Part shown: positions 17,634 to 26,676 of the stretch, piece after piece
How the letters are laid out: each line of letters starts with the position of its first letter
Position numbering within the stretch: position 1 is the stretch's first letter
Assembly: GCA_030691075.1 (NCBI GenBank)
Contig: JAUYFI010000075.1
Span: 1-46,233 of the forward strand
From: Sulfurisoma sp.
GTDB lineage: Bacteria > Pseudomonadota > Gammaproteobacteria > Burkholderiales > Rhodocyclaceae
Direction of reading: 5' to 3'
DNA length: 46,233 nucleotides
Made by a program: the position numbers and the translations under genes
Notes under the pieces: generated by a model
Seen by the model: only the letters and a program-made list of their open reading frames with translations
Databases searched by the model: none
What the model was told of the DNA's origin: nothing

Positions 17634-17817
17634 CGGATGCTGCCTCCTTGCTCTGGTAGGTATGCCGCATCAGCCGCGCCTCCTGGGGATCGGGGTCGAG
17701 CGCCATTTCCGGCCGGGCGAGATAGCCGCGTTCCCAGGGTTGTACATTGCTGCAACCGGCCAACATCGCCAGCATGACCGGCAGCAGCCAGGCGGTACGG
17801 GGAAAAGAAAATTTCAT
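17593..17817 (-). CDS. DUF4266 small lipoprotein with Gly-Cys tail
   Basis: A protein of 74 residues. The signal sequence ends in the lipobox LAGCSN, so Cys21 is probably lipidated. The mature part has the DUF4266 signature VQPWERGYLARPEM, then HTYQSKEAASGGYG and the tail GVGGGGCGCN. The tail with two cysteines separated by one glycine is a family hallmark and could bind metal or form a disulfide. Function is unknown; the gene commonly lies with DUF3570 and ApbE genes. It overlaps the thioredoxin gene upstream by four bases and DUF3570 downstream by 41 bases. Confidence 0.85.
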   Translation of the reverse strand: MKFSFPRTAWLLPVMLAMLAGCSNVQPWERGYLARPEMALDPDPQEARLMRHTYQSKEAASGGYGVGGGGCGCN

Positions 17818-18326
17818 GTCGCGTTTTCCTTGAGAAGTTCCACCAGCATCCGTTCAAGTTCGGCGGTCGATTCCTGCCGGAAACCCACATGAGTATGGCG
17901 AATGTTGCCGCGGCGGTCGATCAGATAGGCACTCGGCATGCCACGCACGGCAAACCCCTTGGCCAGTTTATCGCCCGGATCTTGCAGCAAAGGGAAGGAA
18001 ACCGGGTAGCGGGCGAGAAATTTGTCGGCGCCGCCCGGCTCCTGATCCTTGTTGATGCCAAGAATCACCAATCCCCGTGCCTGATGTTTGCGATGCAACT
18101 CTTCGAGCCAGGGAAAGGATGCCCGGCAGGGAACGCACCAAGACGCCCAGAAATCCACATAGACGACCTTGCCCTGCAACTGCCGCGCCTCGATGGCCGT
18201 CCGCGCGCCCCCCAGCGGCGTCAGGACCAGTTGGGGATCGGCCAGCGGCGAGGGCTCCGCAATTGCCGCCCCCCAAACCAGCAGGCCGGCAATGAGCAGG
18301 GCCAGCCCCCGCTGCCTAGAATCCAT
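17814..18326 (-). CDS. TlpA-like periplasmic thioredoxin
   Basis: A protein of 170 residues starting MDSRQRGLALLIAGLLVWG, a signal peptide or anchor ending near AIAEP. The thioredoxin fold shows VVYVDFWASWCVPCRASFPW with the WCVPC active site (near residue 70) and the cis-Pro loop GMPSAYLIDRRG. TlpA and ResA proteins reduce disulfides or apocytochrome c cysteines in the periplasm. Its neighbours are a c-type cytochrome upstream and a Cys-tailed lipoprotein downstream, either of which could be its client. It overlaps the cytochrome gene by 11 bases and the DUF4266 gene by four. Confidence 0.85.
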   Translation of the reverse strand: MDSRQRGLALLIAGLLVWGAAIAEPSPLADPQLVLTPLGGARTAIEARQLQGKVVYVDFWASWCVPCRASFPWLEELHRKHQARGLVILGINKDQEPGGADKFLARYPVSFPLLQDPGDKLAKGFAVRGMPSAYLIDRRGNIRHTHVGFRQESTAELERMLVELLKENAT

Positions 18327-18858
18327 AGCTCTGCGCCATGACAAGGTAATCGCCGAGCGCGCCGATGGAATAGACACCCCTGGCCGGATTATTCAACTCG
18401 TAGAGATAGACCTGGCTGGTATCCATGCCGATACACAAGCTGGCGGCAGCATAGCAACGATAGGTATAGGGGCCGGCCACTGCACTCGTCTGGTTGCTCT
18501 GTAGCAGCGCGGCATACAGACTTTCGACCCAGTTGAGAATACGATCGGCGCTGGACACTGTCGACACCGGTGTGCTGGCGGCGGCAGGATTGGCCAGATA
18601 GGTCGCGATGTCGAGCAACTCGGTATCGGTCATGGCGGACAGGTAGCCCATCCCCCCCCTGTCGCGAGTGATTGCGGTGCGAATAAGCGCTGCATTCCCC
18701 GCGCCCAGTTCGGCGCCATCGCGCAGGTTGGGCGGTGTACCGTGACAGGACTGGCAATTGACGTTGTACGAGGACAGCCCGGCAGCGGCCGATTGAGCCT
18801 GTACCGATACGGCCAGGGTCATGCCGGCGATAAGTACAGCGGTACGCAGTAAGTTCAT
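18316..18858 (-). CDS. Periplasmic monoheme cytochrome c
   Basis: A protein of 180 residues with signal peptide (MNLLRTAVLIAGMTLAVSVQA) and one heme site NCQSCHG (CxxCH) near residue 36. The axial Met may be in GGMGYLSAM. The first 90 residues form a class I cytochrome c domain. The last 80 (after NPAAASTPVSTVSS) look like a different, short domain with AADRILNWVESLYA and two Cys in RCYAAASLCIG. It is the first gene of the operon; a good GAGG ribosome site precedes the ATG. The upstream DNA is clearly richer in A and T than the rest of the region and likely holds the promoter, but I cannot fix one. Confidence 0.8.
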   Translation of the reverse strand: MNLLRTAVLIAGMTLAVSVQAQSAAAGLSSYNVNCQSCHGTPPNLRDGAELGAGNAALIRTAITRDRGGMGYLSAMTDTELLDIATYLANPAAASTPVSTVSSADRILNWVESLYAALLQSNQTSAVAGPYTYRCYAAASLCIGMDTSQVYLYELNNPARGVYSIGALGDYLVMAQSYGF

Positions 18859-18951
18859 GGTTTACCTCGATGGTTGTAATGGCGAAGAAAGAATATTCCG
18901 AAATGTAGCAATTACAAATTCATTCTGCGATGGAAAACTTAAGAAAATCTT

Positions 18952-18968
18952 AAAAGTCGGCGCTGGCG
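18952..18968 (+). repeat. Dispersed 17-base motif, copy 2 (intergenic)
   Basis: AAAAGTCGGCGCTGGCG followed by GGACGGCG. It is the only copy outside a gene, between the cytochrome start and a small ORF downstream of rluF. Confidence 0.85.
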
Positions 18969-18977
18969 GGACGGCGT

Positions 18978-19100
18978 TCATGTTGGACTGGCAAACACCA
19001 GCCGCACGGCCAACCCATCGAGTTCGATGACGATATCCTTTGCCAGCGCCACGACACCGTGATCGGCACGGATTTCGGTGGCGAGCGTGCCGAGATGCAC
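18978..19100 (-). CDS. Short ORF after rluF, perhaps a gene remnant
   Basis: A 40-codon frame from GTG, running in the rluF direction and starting ten bases after its stop. It encodes residues such as LATEIRADHGVVALAKDIV and IELDGLAVRLVFASPT. Codons end mostly in G or C. The frame ends ten bases before a copy of the 17-base repeat. I do not recognise it. It could be a tiny protein or the tail of a deleted gene. Confidence 0.25.
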   Translation of the reverse strand: MHLGTLATEIRADHGVVALAKDIVIELDGLAVRLVFASPT

Positions 19101-19110
19101 CGCGCCGCCG

Positions 19111-19941
19111 CTAGAATCCCTCGTCCGGCCCCAGATAACGCCACTGCCCGACCGGCAGGTCGCCGAGCATGACGCGGCCGATGCGCACGCGCTTGAGGCC
19201 CGTCACGCGCAGGCCGACCAGCTCGCACATGCGGCGGATCTGGCGCTTCTTGCCTTCCTTGAGGATGAAGCGCAGCTGGTCCTCGTTCTGCCAGCCCACC
19301 TGGGCCGGCCGCAGCGCCTTGCCGTCGAGTTCGAGGCCGTGATTCAGCAGCGCCAATCCCTTGGCATCGAGGCTGCCTTCGACGCGGACGAGATATTCCT
19401 TCTCGATGCCCGAGTCCTCGCCGATCAGCTGCCGCGCGACGCGCCCATCCTGGGTCAGTATCAATAGCCCCGTCGAATCGATGTCGAGCCGACCCGCCGG
19501 CGCCAGCCCCTTGAGGCAGCCCGGCTGGAAGCGTTGCGGGTCGCCTTCCATCTGCGTGCGCGGCCCGACCAGCACCACAGCCGGCTGGTGGCCATCCTCG
19601 GCCTGGCCCGAGACGTAGCCGATCGGCTTGTGCAACAGGAGGGTGGCCTGCCGTGCCTGCTGGGCCTTGGCCTCCCCCGCCAGCGTGATCACCGCGTCGG
19701 GCGCGGCGCGGGTGCCGAGCTGCGTCACCCGCTCGCCGTCGACGAACACCAGGCCGCGCTCGATGTAGGCGTCGGCCTCGCGGCGCGAACAGAGGCCGCG
19801 CTCGGCCATGAGTTTCGACACTCGCTCACCGCGTGCGTCGGATGCCGGCGCGGGCTGCGCCGGCGTGCTGATCGGGGCAGTCGCCTTGCGCACCACCCGA
19901 ATCTTGGGGCGGGTCGGCGGCGGGGCAGAGGTATCATTCAT
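19111..19941 (-). CDS. rluF: 23S rRNA pseudouridine synthase, RluF-like
   Basis: A protein of 276 residues. After a proline-rich N-terminal extension of about 35 residues comes an S4 domain ([20 protein letters not shown]) and then the catalytic domain: [12 protein letters not shown], catalytic Asp in [28 protein letters not shown], and [17 protein letters not shown]. These match the RsuA/RluB/RluE/RluF group, and the RQIRRMCE element is closest to RluF, which modifies 23S rRNA near U2604. RluB is the main alternative. The start is the ATG at 19941, 24 bases from the divergent rlmJ gene. Confidence 0.75.
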   Translation of the reverse strand: MNDTSAPPPTRPKIRVVRKATAPISTPAQPAPASDARGERVSKLMAERGLCSRREADAYIERGLVFVDGERVTQLGTRAAPDAVITLAGEAKAQQARQATLLLHKPIGYVSGQAEDGHQPAVVLVGPRTQMEGDPQRFQPGCLKGLAPAGRLDIDSTGLLILTQDGRVARQLIGEDSGIEKEYLVRVEGSLDAKGLALLNHGLELDGKALRPAQVGWQNEDQLRFILKEGKKRQIRRMCELVGLRVTGLKRVRIGRVMLGDLPVGQWRYLGPDEGF

Positions 19942-19965
19942 GGCTCCGGATTCTACCGCCCCGCC

Positions 19966-20805
19966 ATGCTCAGCTACCGCCACGCCTTCCATGCCGGCAA
20001 CCATGCCGACGTGCTCAAGCATTTCGTGCTCGTCCAGTTGCTGCGCCATCTCAACCAGAAGGACAAGCCCTGGTGGTTCATCGACACCCACGCCGGCGCG
20101 GGCGCCTACAAGCTCGATTCCGAGTACGCGAAGAAGAACGCCGAGTTCGAGGGTGGAATAAGTCGGCTCTGGCGGGACGCCGATTTGTCGGCGCCGCTGG
20201 CCGATTATGTGGCCCAGGTGAAGCTGCTCAATCCCGGCGGCAAGCTCAGGCATTACCCGGGATCGCCGCTGATCGCGCTCAACCTGGCGCGCCCCGACGA
20301 CCACCTGCGCCTCTTCGAGTTGCACGGCACCGACGTCCAACTGCTCGAACAGAACTTTCGTGATGCCGCCCGCCGCGTCGCCATCCGCCAGGCCGACGGC
20401 TTCATGGAGCTCAAGTCGGTGCTGCCGCCCCAGCCGCGCCGGGGCCTCACGCTGATCGACCCCTCCTACGAGGACAAGCAGGACTACGTGCGCGTCATCG
20501 GCGCGCTCAAGGAAGGCATCAGCCGTTTCGCCACCGGCATGTTCATGGTCTGGTACCCGAAAATCCAGCTCGGCACCGCGCACCAGCTGCCGGAGAAACT
20601 GCGCAAACTCGCCGACAAGTGGCTCGACGTCAGCCTGACCGTGCAGGCGCCCTCACCCGACGGCTTCGGCATGCACGGCAGCGGCCTGTTCATCGTCAAT
20701 CCACCGTGGACGCTGGTGGGAACACTGGCCGAGGCGATGCCTACGCTGGTCGGTTTGCTTGGCCTGGATGAGGCAGCCGCCTACTCGCTCGAAACCAGCG
20801 GCTGA
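19966..20805 (+). CDS. rlmJ: 23S rRNA (adenine2030-N6)-methyltransferase RlmJ
   Basis: A protein of 279 residues, near the 280 of E. coli RlmJ. It starts [19 protein letters not shown], the family hallmark, followed by [11 protein letters not shown] (SAM motif), [16 protein letters not shown], the catalytic [11 protein letters not shown] (DPPY in E. coli, here DPSY) and VNPPWTL near the end. It methylates N6 of A2030 in 23S rRNA. The longer open frame upstream runs antisense to rluF and was not used. Ser in place of the second Pro of DPPY is a conservative change seen in this position in other N6-adenine enzymes. Confidence 0.9.
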   Translation: MLSYRHAFHAGNHADVLKHFVLVQLLRHLNQKDKPWWFIDTHAGAGAYKLDSEYAKKNAEFEGGISRLWRDADLSAPLADYVAQVKLLNPGGKLRHYPGSPLIALNLARPDDHLRLFELHGTDVQLLEQNFRDAARRVAIRQADGFMELKSVLPPQPRRGLTLIDPSYEDKQDYVRVIGALKEGISRFATGMFMVWYPKIQLGTAHQLPEKLRKLADKWLDVSLTVQAPSPDGFGMHGSGLFIVNPPWTLVGTLAEAMPTLVGLLGLDEAAAYSLETSG

Positions 20806-20899
20806 AATCCGCCCTCCTGCTTGCGCCTTGCCCAAGGCCACCTGAGCAGTTGCCGAATTTGTTACCATTCGCGGCCCCTCACCCGCCCCGGCTTCTCCG

Positions 20900-22261
20900 A
20901 TGCCTCTTCGCCTCGTCCTGACGGCCCTCTTTTGTCTGCTCGCGCTCCCGGCGCAAGCCGAAGTCGCGGCCTCGCGCGAGTCGGTGCTGCAACTCTCGCC
21001 GGAGCTGTCAAGGCCCGCCGAGACATCCGCCACCACGCTGACCTTCACCCGCGATCCCTCGCTGGAAGTGACGGACGAGCTGCCGCCAATCCCGACCATC
21101 GACCTCACCACGCCGCCCGACGACCTGTGGCAGCGCCTGCGCAACGGCTTCGGCATGACCGACCTGCACAGCCCGCTGGTGGCCGACCGCCAGGCCTGGT
21201 ATCTCAACCGCCCCGATCTCCTGAAGCGTGTCTTCGAGCGCAGCCGCAAGTACCTGCACCACATCGTCGCCGAACTGGAAAAGCGCGGCATGCCCACCGA
21301 ACTCGCGCTGCTGCCCATCGTCGAGAGCTCGTTCAACCCGCTCGCCTACTCGCGCGCCCGCGCGCTGGGCATGTGGCAGTTCATCCCCTCGACCGGCAGG
21401 AACTACAACCTCAAGCAGAACTACTGGGTGGACCAGCGTCGCGACATCATCGCTTCCACCAGTGCCGCGCTCGACTATCTGCAGAATATTTACGAAATGC
21501 ACGGGGACTGGCACCTGGCGCTGGCCTCCTACAACTGGGGGGAAAACGCCGTCGCCCGTGCCGTCGCCAAAAACCAGGCCAGGGGATTGCCGACCGACTA
21601 TTCGAGCCTGACCATGCCCGGCGAGACGCGCTACTACGTGCCCAAGCTGCAAGCCATCAAGAACATCGTCGCCCAACCCGAGCTTTTCGGCTTCCGCCTC
21701 GACGCCATTCCCAACAAGCCGTATTTCGGCACGGTCGGCATCGACGCCGACATGGACATCTCGCTCGCCGCCAGGCTGGCCGAGACGCCGATCGAGGAAT
21801 TCATCGCGCTCAACCCCGCCTACCACCGGCCCGTGGTATCCGGCGCCAACCTGAGTCCGCTGGTCATCCCGGTCGACAAGGTGGACGCCTTCCGCCGCAA
21901 CCTCGAGCGCCACGAGGCGGAGGACAAGCCGCTCTCCTCCTGGCAAACCTATACGCTCAAAAAGGGCGAGAAGCTCGACGCCGTCGCTGCCCGTAACGGC
22001 CTGACGCTGGCGAAGCTCAAGCAACTCAACGGCATCACCCCGCGCGTCAAGGTCGGCCCCGGCTTCAACCTGCTGGTGCCGGGCAAGGGCGCTCAGGCCG
22101 CCGCGGACGCCGTCGCCGGCAAGCTGCCGCGGGCGATGCCGGATGTGCCGAAAGCGGTCCGAAGCAAGAGGGGCGCCAAGCCGCCGAAGAAGAAAATGGC
22201 GGGGGCCAAGGCCAAACCCGCCGGCAAGCCGCGCCCCGCAACCAAAGGCAAGAAACGCTAG
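20900..22261 (+). CDS. mltD: MltD-like membrane-bound lytic transglycosylase with LysM
   Basis: A protein of 453 residues. It has a signal peptide (MPLRLVLTALFCLLALPAQA) and an SLT lytic transglycosylase domain with the catalytic Glu in LALLPIVESSFNPLAYS, then ARALGMWQFIPSTGRNY and ALASYNWGENAV. A LysM-like peptidoglycan-binding unit lies near residues 345-400 (YTLKKGEKLDAVAARNG). The C-terminus is a Lys-, Pro- and Ala-rich basic tail. It cleaves peptidoglycan glycan strands with 1,6-anhydro product. Compared with E. coli MltD there is one clear LysM instead of two, and no lipobox, so it may be soluble in the periplasm. Confidence 0.88.
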   Translation: MPLRLVLTALFCLLALPAQAEVAASRESVLQLSPELSRPAETSATTLTFTRDPSLEVTDELPPIPTIDLTTPPDDLWQRLRNGFGMTDLHSPLVADRQAWYLNRPDLLKRVFERSRKYLHHIVAELEKRGMPTELALLPIVESSFNPLAYSRARALGMWQFIPSTGRNYNLKQNYWVDQRRDIIASTSAALDYLQNIYEMHGDWHLALASYNWGENAVARAVAKNQARGLPTDYSSLTMPGETRYYVPKLQAIKNIVAQPELFGFRLDAIPNKPYFGTVGIDADMDISLAARLAETPIEEFIALNPAYHRPVVSGANLSPLVIPVDKVDAFRRNLERHEAEDKPLSSWQTYTLKKGEKLDAVAARNGLTLAKLKQLNGITPRVKVGPGFNLLVPGKGAQAAADAVAGKLPRAMPDVPKAVRSKRGAKPPKKKMAGAKAKPAGKPRPATKGKKR

Positions 22262-22388
22262 CCGCGCTCACCGCAAGCGGCATGGGCTCGCCACCCGCCG
22301 CGCGGGTCGGCATTACCCGCGATTTGACCCCGCCGGCGACGCGGACGATACTCCGGCATCTATTCTTCCTTTACGCCTGACAGGAACG

Positions 22389-24590
22389 ATGTCGAACGAA
22401 CTCGCAACCCGCCGTAGCGACCTCGCTGGCGACGCCTGGGGCGGACTGGCCGCGATGCTGGTCGCGTTGCCCTCGGCCATCGCCTTCGGCGTAACCATTT
22501 TCGCGCCGCTCGGCGGTTCGCTGGCGGCACAGGGCGCGCTGGCCGGCATTCTCGGCGCCACGGCGCTCGGCCTCGTCGCTCCCGCCTTCGGCGGCACCAA
22601 CCGCCTCATCACCGCGCCCTGCGCGCCGGCGGCCGCGGTGCTCGCCGCCCTCGCGCTCGGCTTCGCGCAACAGGGCGTGCCGGCCGCAACCGTGGTGCTG
22701 CTGCTCGCCCTCATCGGCCTGCTCGCGGGCGGACTGCAGATCGCCCTCGGCCTCGCCGGCATCGGGCGCCTGATCAGGTTCATTCCCTACCCGGTGGTGA
22801 GCGGCTATCTCAGCGGTGTCGGCCTCATCATCATCGGCAGCCAGATCCCGAAACTGCTTGGCACGCCCACGGGCACGAAGCTGGTCGATGCCCTGATGAT
22901 GCCGTCGGCATGGGCCTGGCAAAGCATCGCCGTGGGCGGCGTGGTGATCGCCGCCATGGTGCTGATGCCGCGCCTGATCCGGCGGGTGCCGGGCGCCATC
23001 CTCGCGCTGCTGGCCGGAGTCGCGACCTACCTGGCGCTGGGCCTGATGGACCCGCAACTGTTGCACACGGCGAACAACCCGCTGCTGATCGGCCCGCTGT
23101 CCAGCCACGGCGGCAGCCTGTCCGACGCCATCAGCCAGCACGTGCGGTCCCTGCGCGGCCTCGGCATGGACATCGTGGTTCAGGTCTTCGTTCCGGCGCT
23201 GACGCTGTCGGTACTGCTTTCCATCGACACCCTGAAGACCTGCCTGGTCATCGACGCGATGACCCGCTCGCGTCATGACTCGAATCGCGAACTGGTCGGC
23301 CAGGGCCTGGGCAACATCGCCTCGTCGCTGATCGGCGGCATTCCCGGCGCGGGCACGATGGGCGCATCGATGATCAATATCAGCAGCGGCGGCAGGACGC
23401 GGACATCGGGGATGATGGCGGGTGGCTTTTCCCTCGCCGCCTTCCTGTTGCTGGCGCCGGCCATCGCCTGGGTTCCCGTCGCGGCGCTGGCCGCCATCCT
23501 CATCGTCATCGGCTTCCGCATGATCGACCGGCACAGCCTGTCCTTCTTCTTCACCCCGACCACGCGACTCGATTTCCTGGTGATCCTGTCGGTGATCCTG
23601 GTGGCCATTTTCGTCAATCTGATCGCCGCCTCGGGCGTCGGCGTCGCGCTCGCCATCCTGCTGTTCATTCGCGAGCAGACGCACAGCTCCATCGTGCGCA
23701 ACCGCATCGAAGGCCGCGACCTCTTCTCGAAACGCGCACGGAATCTGAAAAACCTCGACCAGATCGAGTGCGTCGGCGACGACACGGTGGTGCTCGAACT
23801 GCAGGGCGCCCTCTTCTTCGGCACCGCCAGCCAGCTCCAGAACGCCCTGGAAGCGGAAGCCGCCACCCGCAAGTATGTAATCCTCAGCATGCGCCGGGTA
23901 CAGTCGCTCGACATCACGGCGACCCATGTGCTCGAACAGATCAAGGATCGCCTGGAAGAAAACAACGGCTCCCTGATTTTTTGCGACATCCCCAAGGGCC
24001 TGCCCAGCGGCCTGAAGATGAAGCGCTTTCTCAAGGACACGGGCGTGGTGTTGCCGACCAACAAGGCCTTTGCCTTCGATCAGCTCGACGATGCGCTGGC
24101 ATGGGTCGAGGTCATTGAACTGGAAGGCACGGCCGGCGACGACGAAATCGCGCTCGACCTGCGCGATTTCCCGGTGTTCGCAGGCTGTTCGGAACAGACG
24201 CTGGCTGCGCTGGGGGGCGCCGTGCAACTGCGTCAGGTCGGCGTCGGCAAGAAGGTATTCAAGGCCGGCGACGACAGCAATGAACTGTTCCTGATCCGCC
24301 GCGGCAGCGTCCGCCTGACCGTGCCGCTGCGCAAGAAGGAAACCTATCATCTCGCCACCTGCGGGCCGGGCGAAATCATCGGCGGCATGGGCTTCATCGA
24401 GGCCGGCAGCCATGCCGTCGATGCGCAGGCGCTGACCGACACCGAGGTGTACATGCTCGAGCGCGAACGCTTCGAATTCCTCGCCGTCGAGCACAGCGAT
24501 CTGGGCATCGCGATCTTCGGCAATGTCGCCCACACCCTGTCGGCGCGGCTGCGCGTGACCATCGCCGAACTGCAGGCGCTGCGCGGCTAG
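22389..24590 (+). CDS. SulP-family anion transporter with STAS and cyclic-nucleotide-binding domains
   Basis: A protein of 733 residues starting MSNELATRRSDLAGDAWGG; the longer frame overlaps the end of mltD and was rejected. Residues 10-430 are the SulP membrane domain (AMLVALPSAIAFGVTIFAP, PYPVVSGYLSGVGLIIIG, GGIPGAGTMGASMINISSGG). Residues about 450-570 are a STAS domain (ELQGALFFGTASQLQNALE). Residues about 590-720 are a cNMP-binding domain (RDFPVFAGCSEQTLAALGG, ELFLIRRGSVRLTVPL, GEIIGGMGF). It should carry sulfate, bicarbonate or another anion, with activity possibly set by a cyclic nucleotide. The phosphate-binding cassette near GPGEIIGGMGFIEAGSHAV lacks the canonical RxA, so true ligand binding is not assured. 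Confidence 0.88.
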   Translation: MSNELATRRSDLAGDAWGGLAAMLVALPSAIAFGVTIFAPLGGSLAAQGALAGILGATALGLVAPAFGGTNRLITAPCAPAAAVLAALALGFAQQGVPAATVVLLLALIGLLAGGLQIALGLAGIGRLIRFIPYPVVSGYLSGVGLIIIGSQIPKLLGTPTGTKLVDALMMPSAWAWQSIAVGGVVIAAMVLMPRLIRRVPGAILALLAGVATYLALGLMDPQLLHTANNPLLIGPLSSHGGSLSDAISQHVRSLRGLGMDIVVQVFVPALTLSVLLSIDTLKTCLVIDAMTRSRHDSNRELVGQGLGNIASSLIGGIPGAGTMGASMINISSGGRTRTSGMMAGGFSLAAFLLLAPAIAWVPVAALAAILIVIGFRMIDRHSLSFFFTPTTRLDFLVILSVILVAIFVNLIAASGVGVALAILLFIREQTHSSIVRNRIEGRDLFSKRARNLKNLDQIECVGDDTVVLELQGALFFGTASQLQNALEAEAATRKYVILSMRRVQSLDITATHVLEQIKDRLEENNGSLIFCDIPKGLPSGLKMKRFLKDTGVVLPTNKAFAFDQLDDALAWVEVIELEGTAGDDEIALDLRDFPVFAGCSEQTLAALGGAVQLRQVGVGKKVFKAGDDSNELFLIRRGSVRLTVPLRKKETYHLATCGPGEIIGGMGFIEAGSHAVDAQALTDTEVYMLERERFEFLAVEHSDLGIAIFGNVAHTLSARLRVTIAELQALRG

Positions 24591-26548
24591 TCGGGCCCGC
24601 CTGTCGCGACCGCCGCGACCAGGACACAGCGCACCCGGTGCGTCGGCGATACCGCGACCTCGCGCGGATAGTCCAGGCGGCATGCCTCTGCGGCATGCGG
24701 ACAGCGCGGATGGAAATGGCAGCCTGACGGCGGATTGGCCGGCGAGGGCATGTCGCCGGCGAGCACCACGCGCTCGGTGCCGTCGGCCTCGATGCGCGGT
24801 ACCGCCGAGAGCAGCGCCTGCGTGTACGGATGGCGCGGCGCGCGCAGCACGTCCGCCGCCGTGCCCCGTTCGACGATGCGACCGAGATACATCACCGCCA
24901 CCTCGTGCGCGAGGTAATCGACCACCGCGATGTTGTGGGTGATGAAGAGATAGGCCAGCCCCAGCCGGCCCTGTAGCTCGCGCAGGAGATTGAGAATCTG
25001 CGCCTGCACCGACACGTCGAGCGCGCTGGTCGGCTCGTCGAGCACCAGCAGGCGCGGATTGACGGCGAGGGCACGGGCGACGGCGATGCGCTGGCGCTGC
25101 CCGCCGGAAAACTCGTGCGGCCAGCGCCCGGCCATCTCCGCCGCGAGGCCGACCTGGCCGAGCAGTTCGCCGATGCGCGCGGCATGGTTGCCGGCAATGG
25201 CCAGCGCGCGCATGCCCTCGGCGATGATGTCGCCGATGCGCAGCCGCGGATTGAGCGAGCCGAACGGGTCCTGGAACACCATCTGCATGTCGCGCGCCGC
25301 CAGCCCCGCGAGTGGCCGCCCATCGAGCCGCACGCTGCCGGCCGTGGGCGGAATGAGATGCAGGATCGCCTTGCCCGCCGTCGTCTTGCCGCAGCCGGAC
25401 TCGCCGACCAGCGCCAGCGTGCGACCGGCCGCAAGTTCCAGCGAGACGCCATCGACGGCGCGCACATGGCCGACCACGCGCTGCAGCACGCCGCGGCGGA
25501 TGGGGAAATGCACGGCGAGGTCGGTGACGGAGAGCAATGGCGCGAAGGCGGAAGAAACGTGGTCTGTCCCCGGTTTTTCCGGTTTTTCTTGCCGTGTCGC
25601 CAGCGCCGACTTTTCCTCACCGATGCGTATGCAGCGCGCCCGATGACCTTCGCCCAGTTCCCGCCATGGCGGCGGCGCCTCGCGGCAGGCCGGCACGACC
25701 TCGGCGCAGCGGTCGGCGAAGCGGCAGCCGGTGAAGCGGGTATCGAGCGGCGGCACGCTGCCGGGAATGCTCGCCAGCTCCCCGCCGCGCCGCGCCGCGT
25801 CGGGCAGCGCCGCGAACAGCGCCCGCGAATACGGATGCGCCGCCTCGGCGAAAAATCTGTCGCGCGGCGCGACCTCGACCAACTGGCCCGCGTACATCAC
25901 GCCGACGTGGTCGGCCATGCGCGACACCACGCCGAGATCGTGGCTGATCAGCAGCATGGCCATGCCGCGGCTGCGTTGCAGCTCGCGCAGGAGATCGAGC
26001 ACCTGGGCCTGGATGGTCACGTCGAGCGCCGTGGTCGGCTCGTCGGCGATCAGCAGCTCGGGCGCGCCGGCCAGCGCCATGGCGATCATCGCGCGCTGCT
26101 TCATGCCGCCAGAGAGCTGGAAGGGATACTCGCTGGCGCGCCGCGCGGCATCGGGAATGCCGACGGCGTCGAGCAGATCGACCGCGCTGACTTTGCCGCC
26201 GTGCAGCGCGATGGCCTCCCCGATCTGCTTGCCCACCGTCATCACCGGGTTGAGGCTGGTGCCCGGCTCCTGGAAAATCATCGCCATGCCGCCGCCACGC
26301 AAGGTCCGCATCTCGGACTCGGGCAGCGCCATGAGCGAGCGTCCGCCGAACGCCACCTCGCCGCCGGCGGTGCGCGCCGCCGCCGGCAGCAGCCGCATCA
26401 GCGCCAGCGCCGTCATCGACTTGCCGCAGCCGGATTCGCCGAGCAGCGAAAAGGTCTCGCCCGCCGCGATGTCGAAGCTCACGCCGTCGACGGGATTCGC
26501 CGCGCCGATGGCCACCGATAAATCCCGGACAGTCAGCAGGCTGCTCAT
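24587..26548 (-). CDS. yejF: Peptide ABC transporter ATPase with two fused nucleotide-binding domains (YejF-like)
   Basis: A protein of 653 residues with two complete ATPases. Domain 1 (residues 1-265) has Walker A LLGESGCGKSMTALAL, signature LSGGMKQRAMIAMAL and LLIADEPTTALDV. Domain 2 (residues 320-590) has LVGESGCGKTTAGKA, FSGGQRQRIAVARAL and LLVLDEPTSALDVS. Each ends with the oligopeptide-family C-terminal extension with cysteines (GCRFADRCAEVVPAC, then HFHPRCPHAAEAC). It powers the YejB-YejE permease. The linker between domains encodes EEKSALATRQEK from a copy of the 17-base repeat. The start at 26548 fits MSSLLTVRDLSV. The stop codon overlaps the convergent stop of the sulP gene by two bases. 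Confidence 0.92.
   Translation of the reverse strand: MSSLLTVRDLSVAIGAANPVDGVSFDIAAGETFSLLGESGCGKSMTALALMRLLPAAARTAGGEVAFGGRSLMALPESEMRTLRGGGMAMIFQEPGTSLNPVMTVGKQIGEAIALHGGKVSAVDLLDAVGIPDAARRASEYPFQLSGGMKQRAMIAMALAGAPELLIADEPTTALDVTIQAQVLDLLRELQRSRGMAMLLISHDLGVVSRMADHVGVMYAGQLVEVAPRDRFFAEAAHPYSRALFAALPDAARRGGELASIPGSVPPLDTRFTGCRFADRCAEVVPACREAPPPWRELGEGHRARCIRIGEEKSALATRQEKPEKPGTDHVSSAFAPLLSVTDLAVHFPIRRGVLQRVVGHVRAVDGVSLELAAGRTLALVGESGCGKTTAGKAILHLIPPTAGSVRLDGRPLAGLAARDMQMVFQDPFGSLNPRLRIGDIIAEGMRALAIAGNHAARIGELLGQVGLAAEMAGRWPHEFSGGQRQRIAVARALAVNPRLLVLDEPTSALDVSVQAQILNLLRELQGRLGLAYLFITHNIAVVDYLAHEVAVMYLGRIVERGTAADVLRAPRHPYTQALLSAVPRIEADGTERVVLAGDMPSPANPPSGCHFHPRCPHAAEACRLDYPREVAVSPTHRVRCVLVAAVATGGPD
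25598..25614 (-). repeat. Dispersed 17-base motif, copy 3 (in yejF)
   Basis: Reverse strand reads AAAAGTCGGCGCTGGCG, followed by ACACGGC. Read as KSALAT in the linker between the two ATPase domains. Confidence 0.85.
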
Positions 26549-26676
26549 GGCACCACCGCTACGCAGTCCCGGCGCTGGGCCGCCCCGAGCCGGGACGGCA
26601 CGCGCCGGAGGCGCAATCCGCGCAAACGTCCCCACAAGGCGCCCCATAACAGTCGAGCGCAGCGAGCCGCAAGTCT

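Noticed and set aside
18541..18562. TCGGCGCTGG in the cytochrome gene as an eighth exact copy of the dispersed motif
   Set aside because: Only the 10-base core matches; the AAAAG and GCG flanks are absent. Chance is likely at this length in GC-rich DNA.
20160..20185. AAGTCGGCTCTGGCGGGACG in rlmJ as a copy of the dispersed motif
   Set aside because: It has a mismatch in the core, and the residues encoded (SRLWRDADL) match the normal RlmJ family, so it may be coincidence. It remains a weak candidate.
22371..24683. 770-codon open frame on the minus strand opposite the sulP gene
   Set aside because: It mirrors the sulP gene and its translation is a low-complexity mix of Arg, Asp, Ala, Gly, His and Gln, a known artefact of GC-rich genes.
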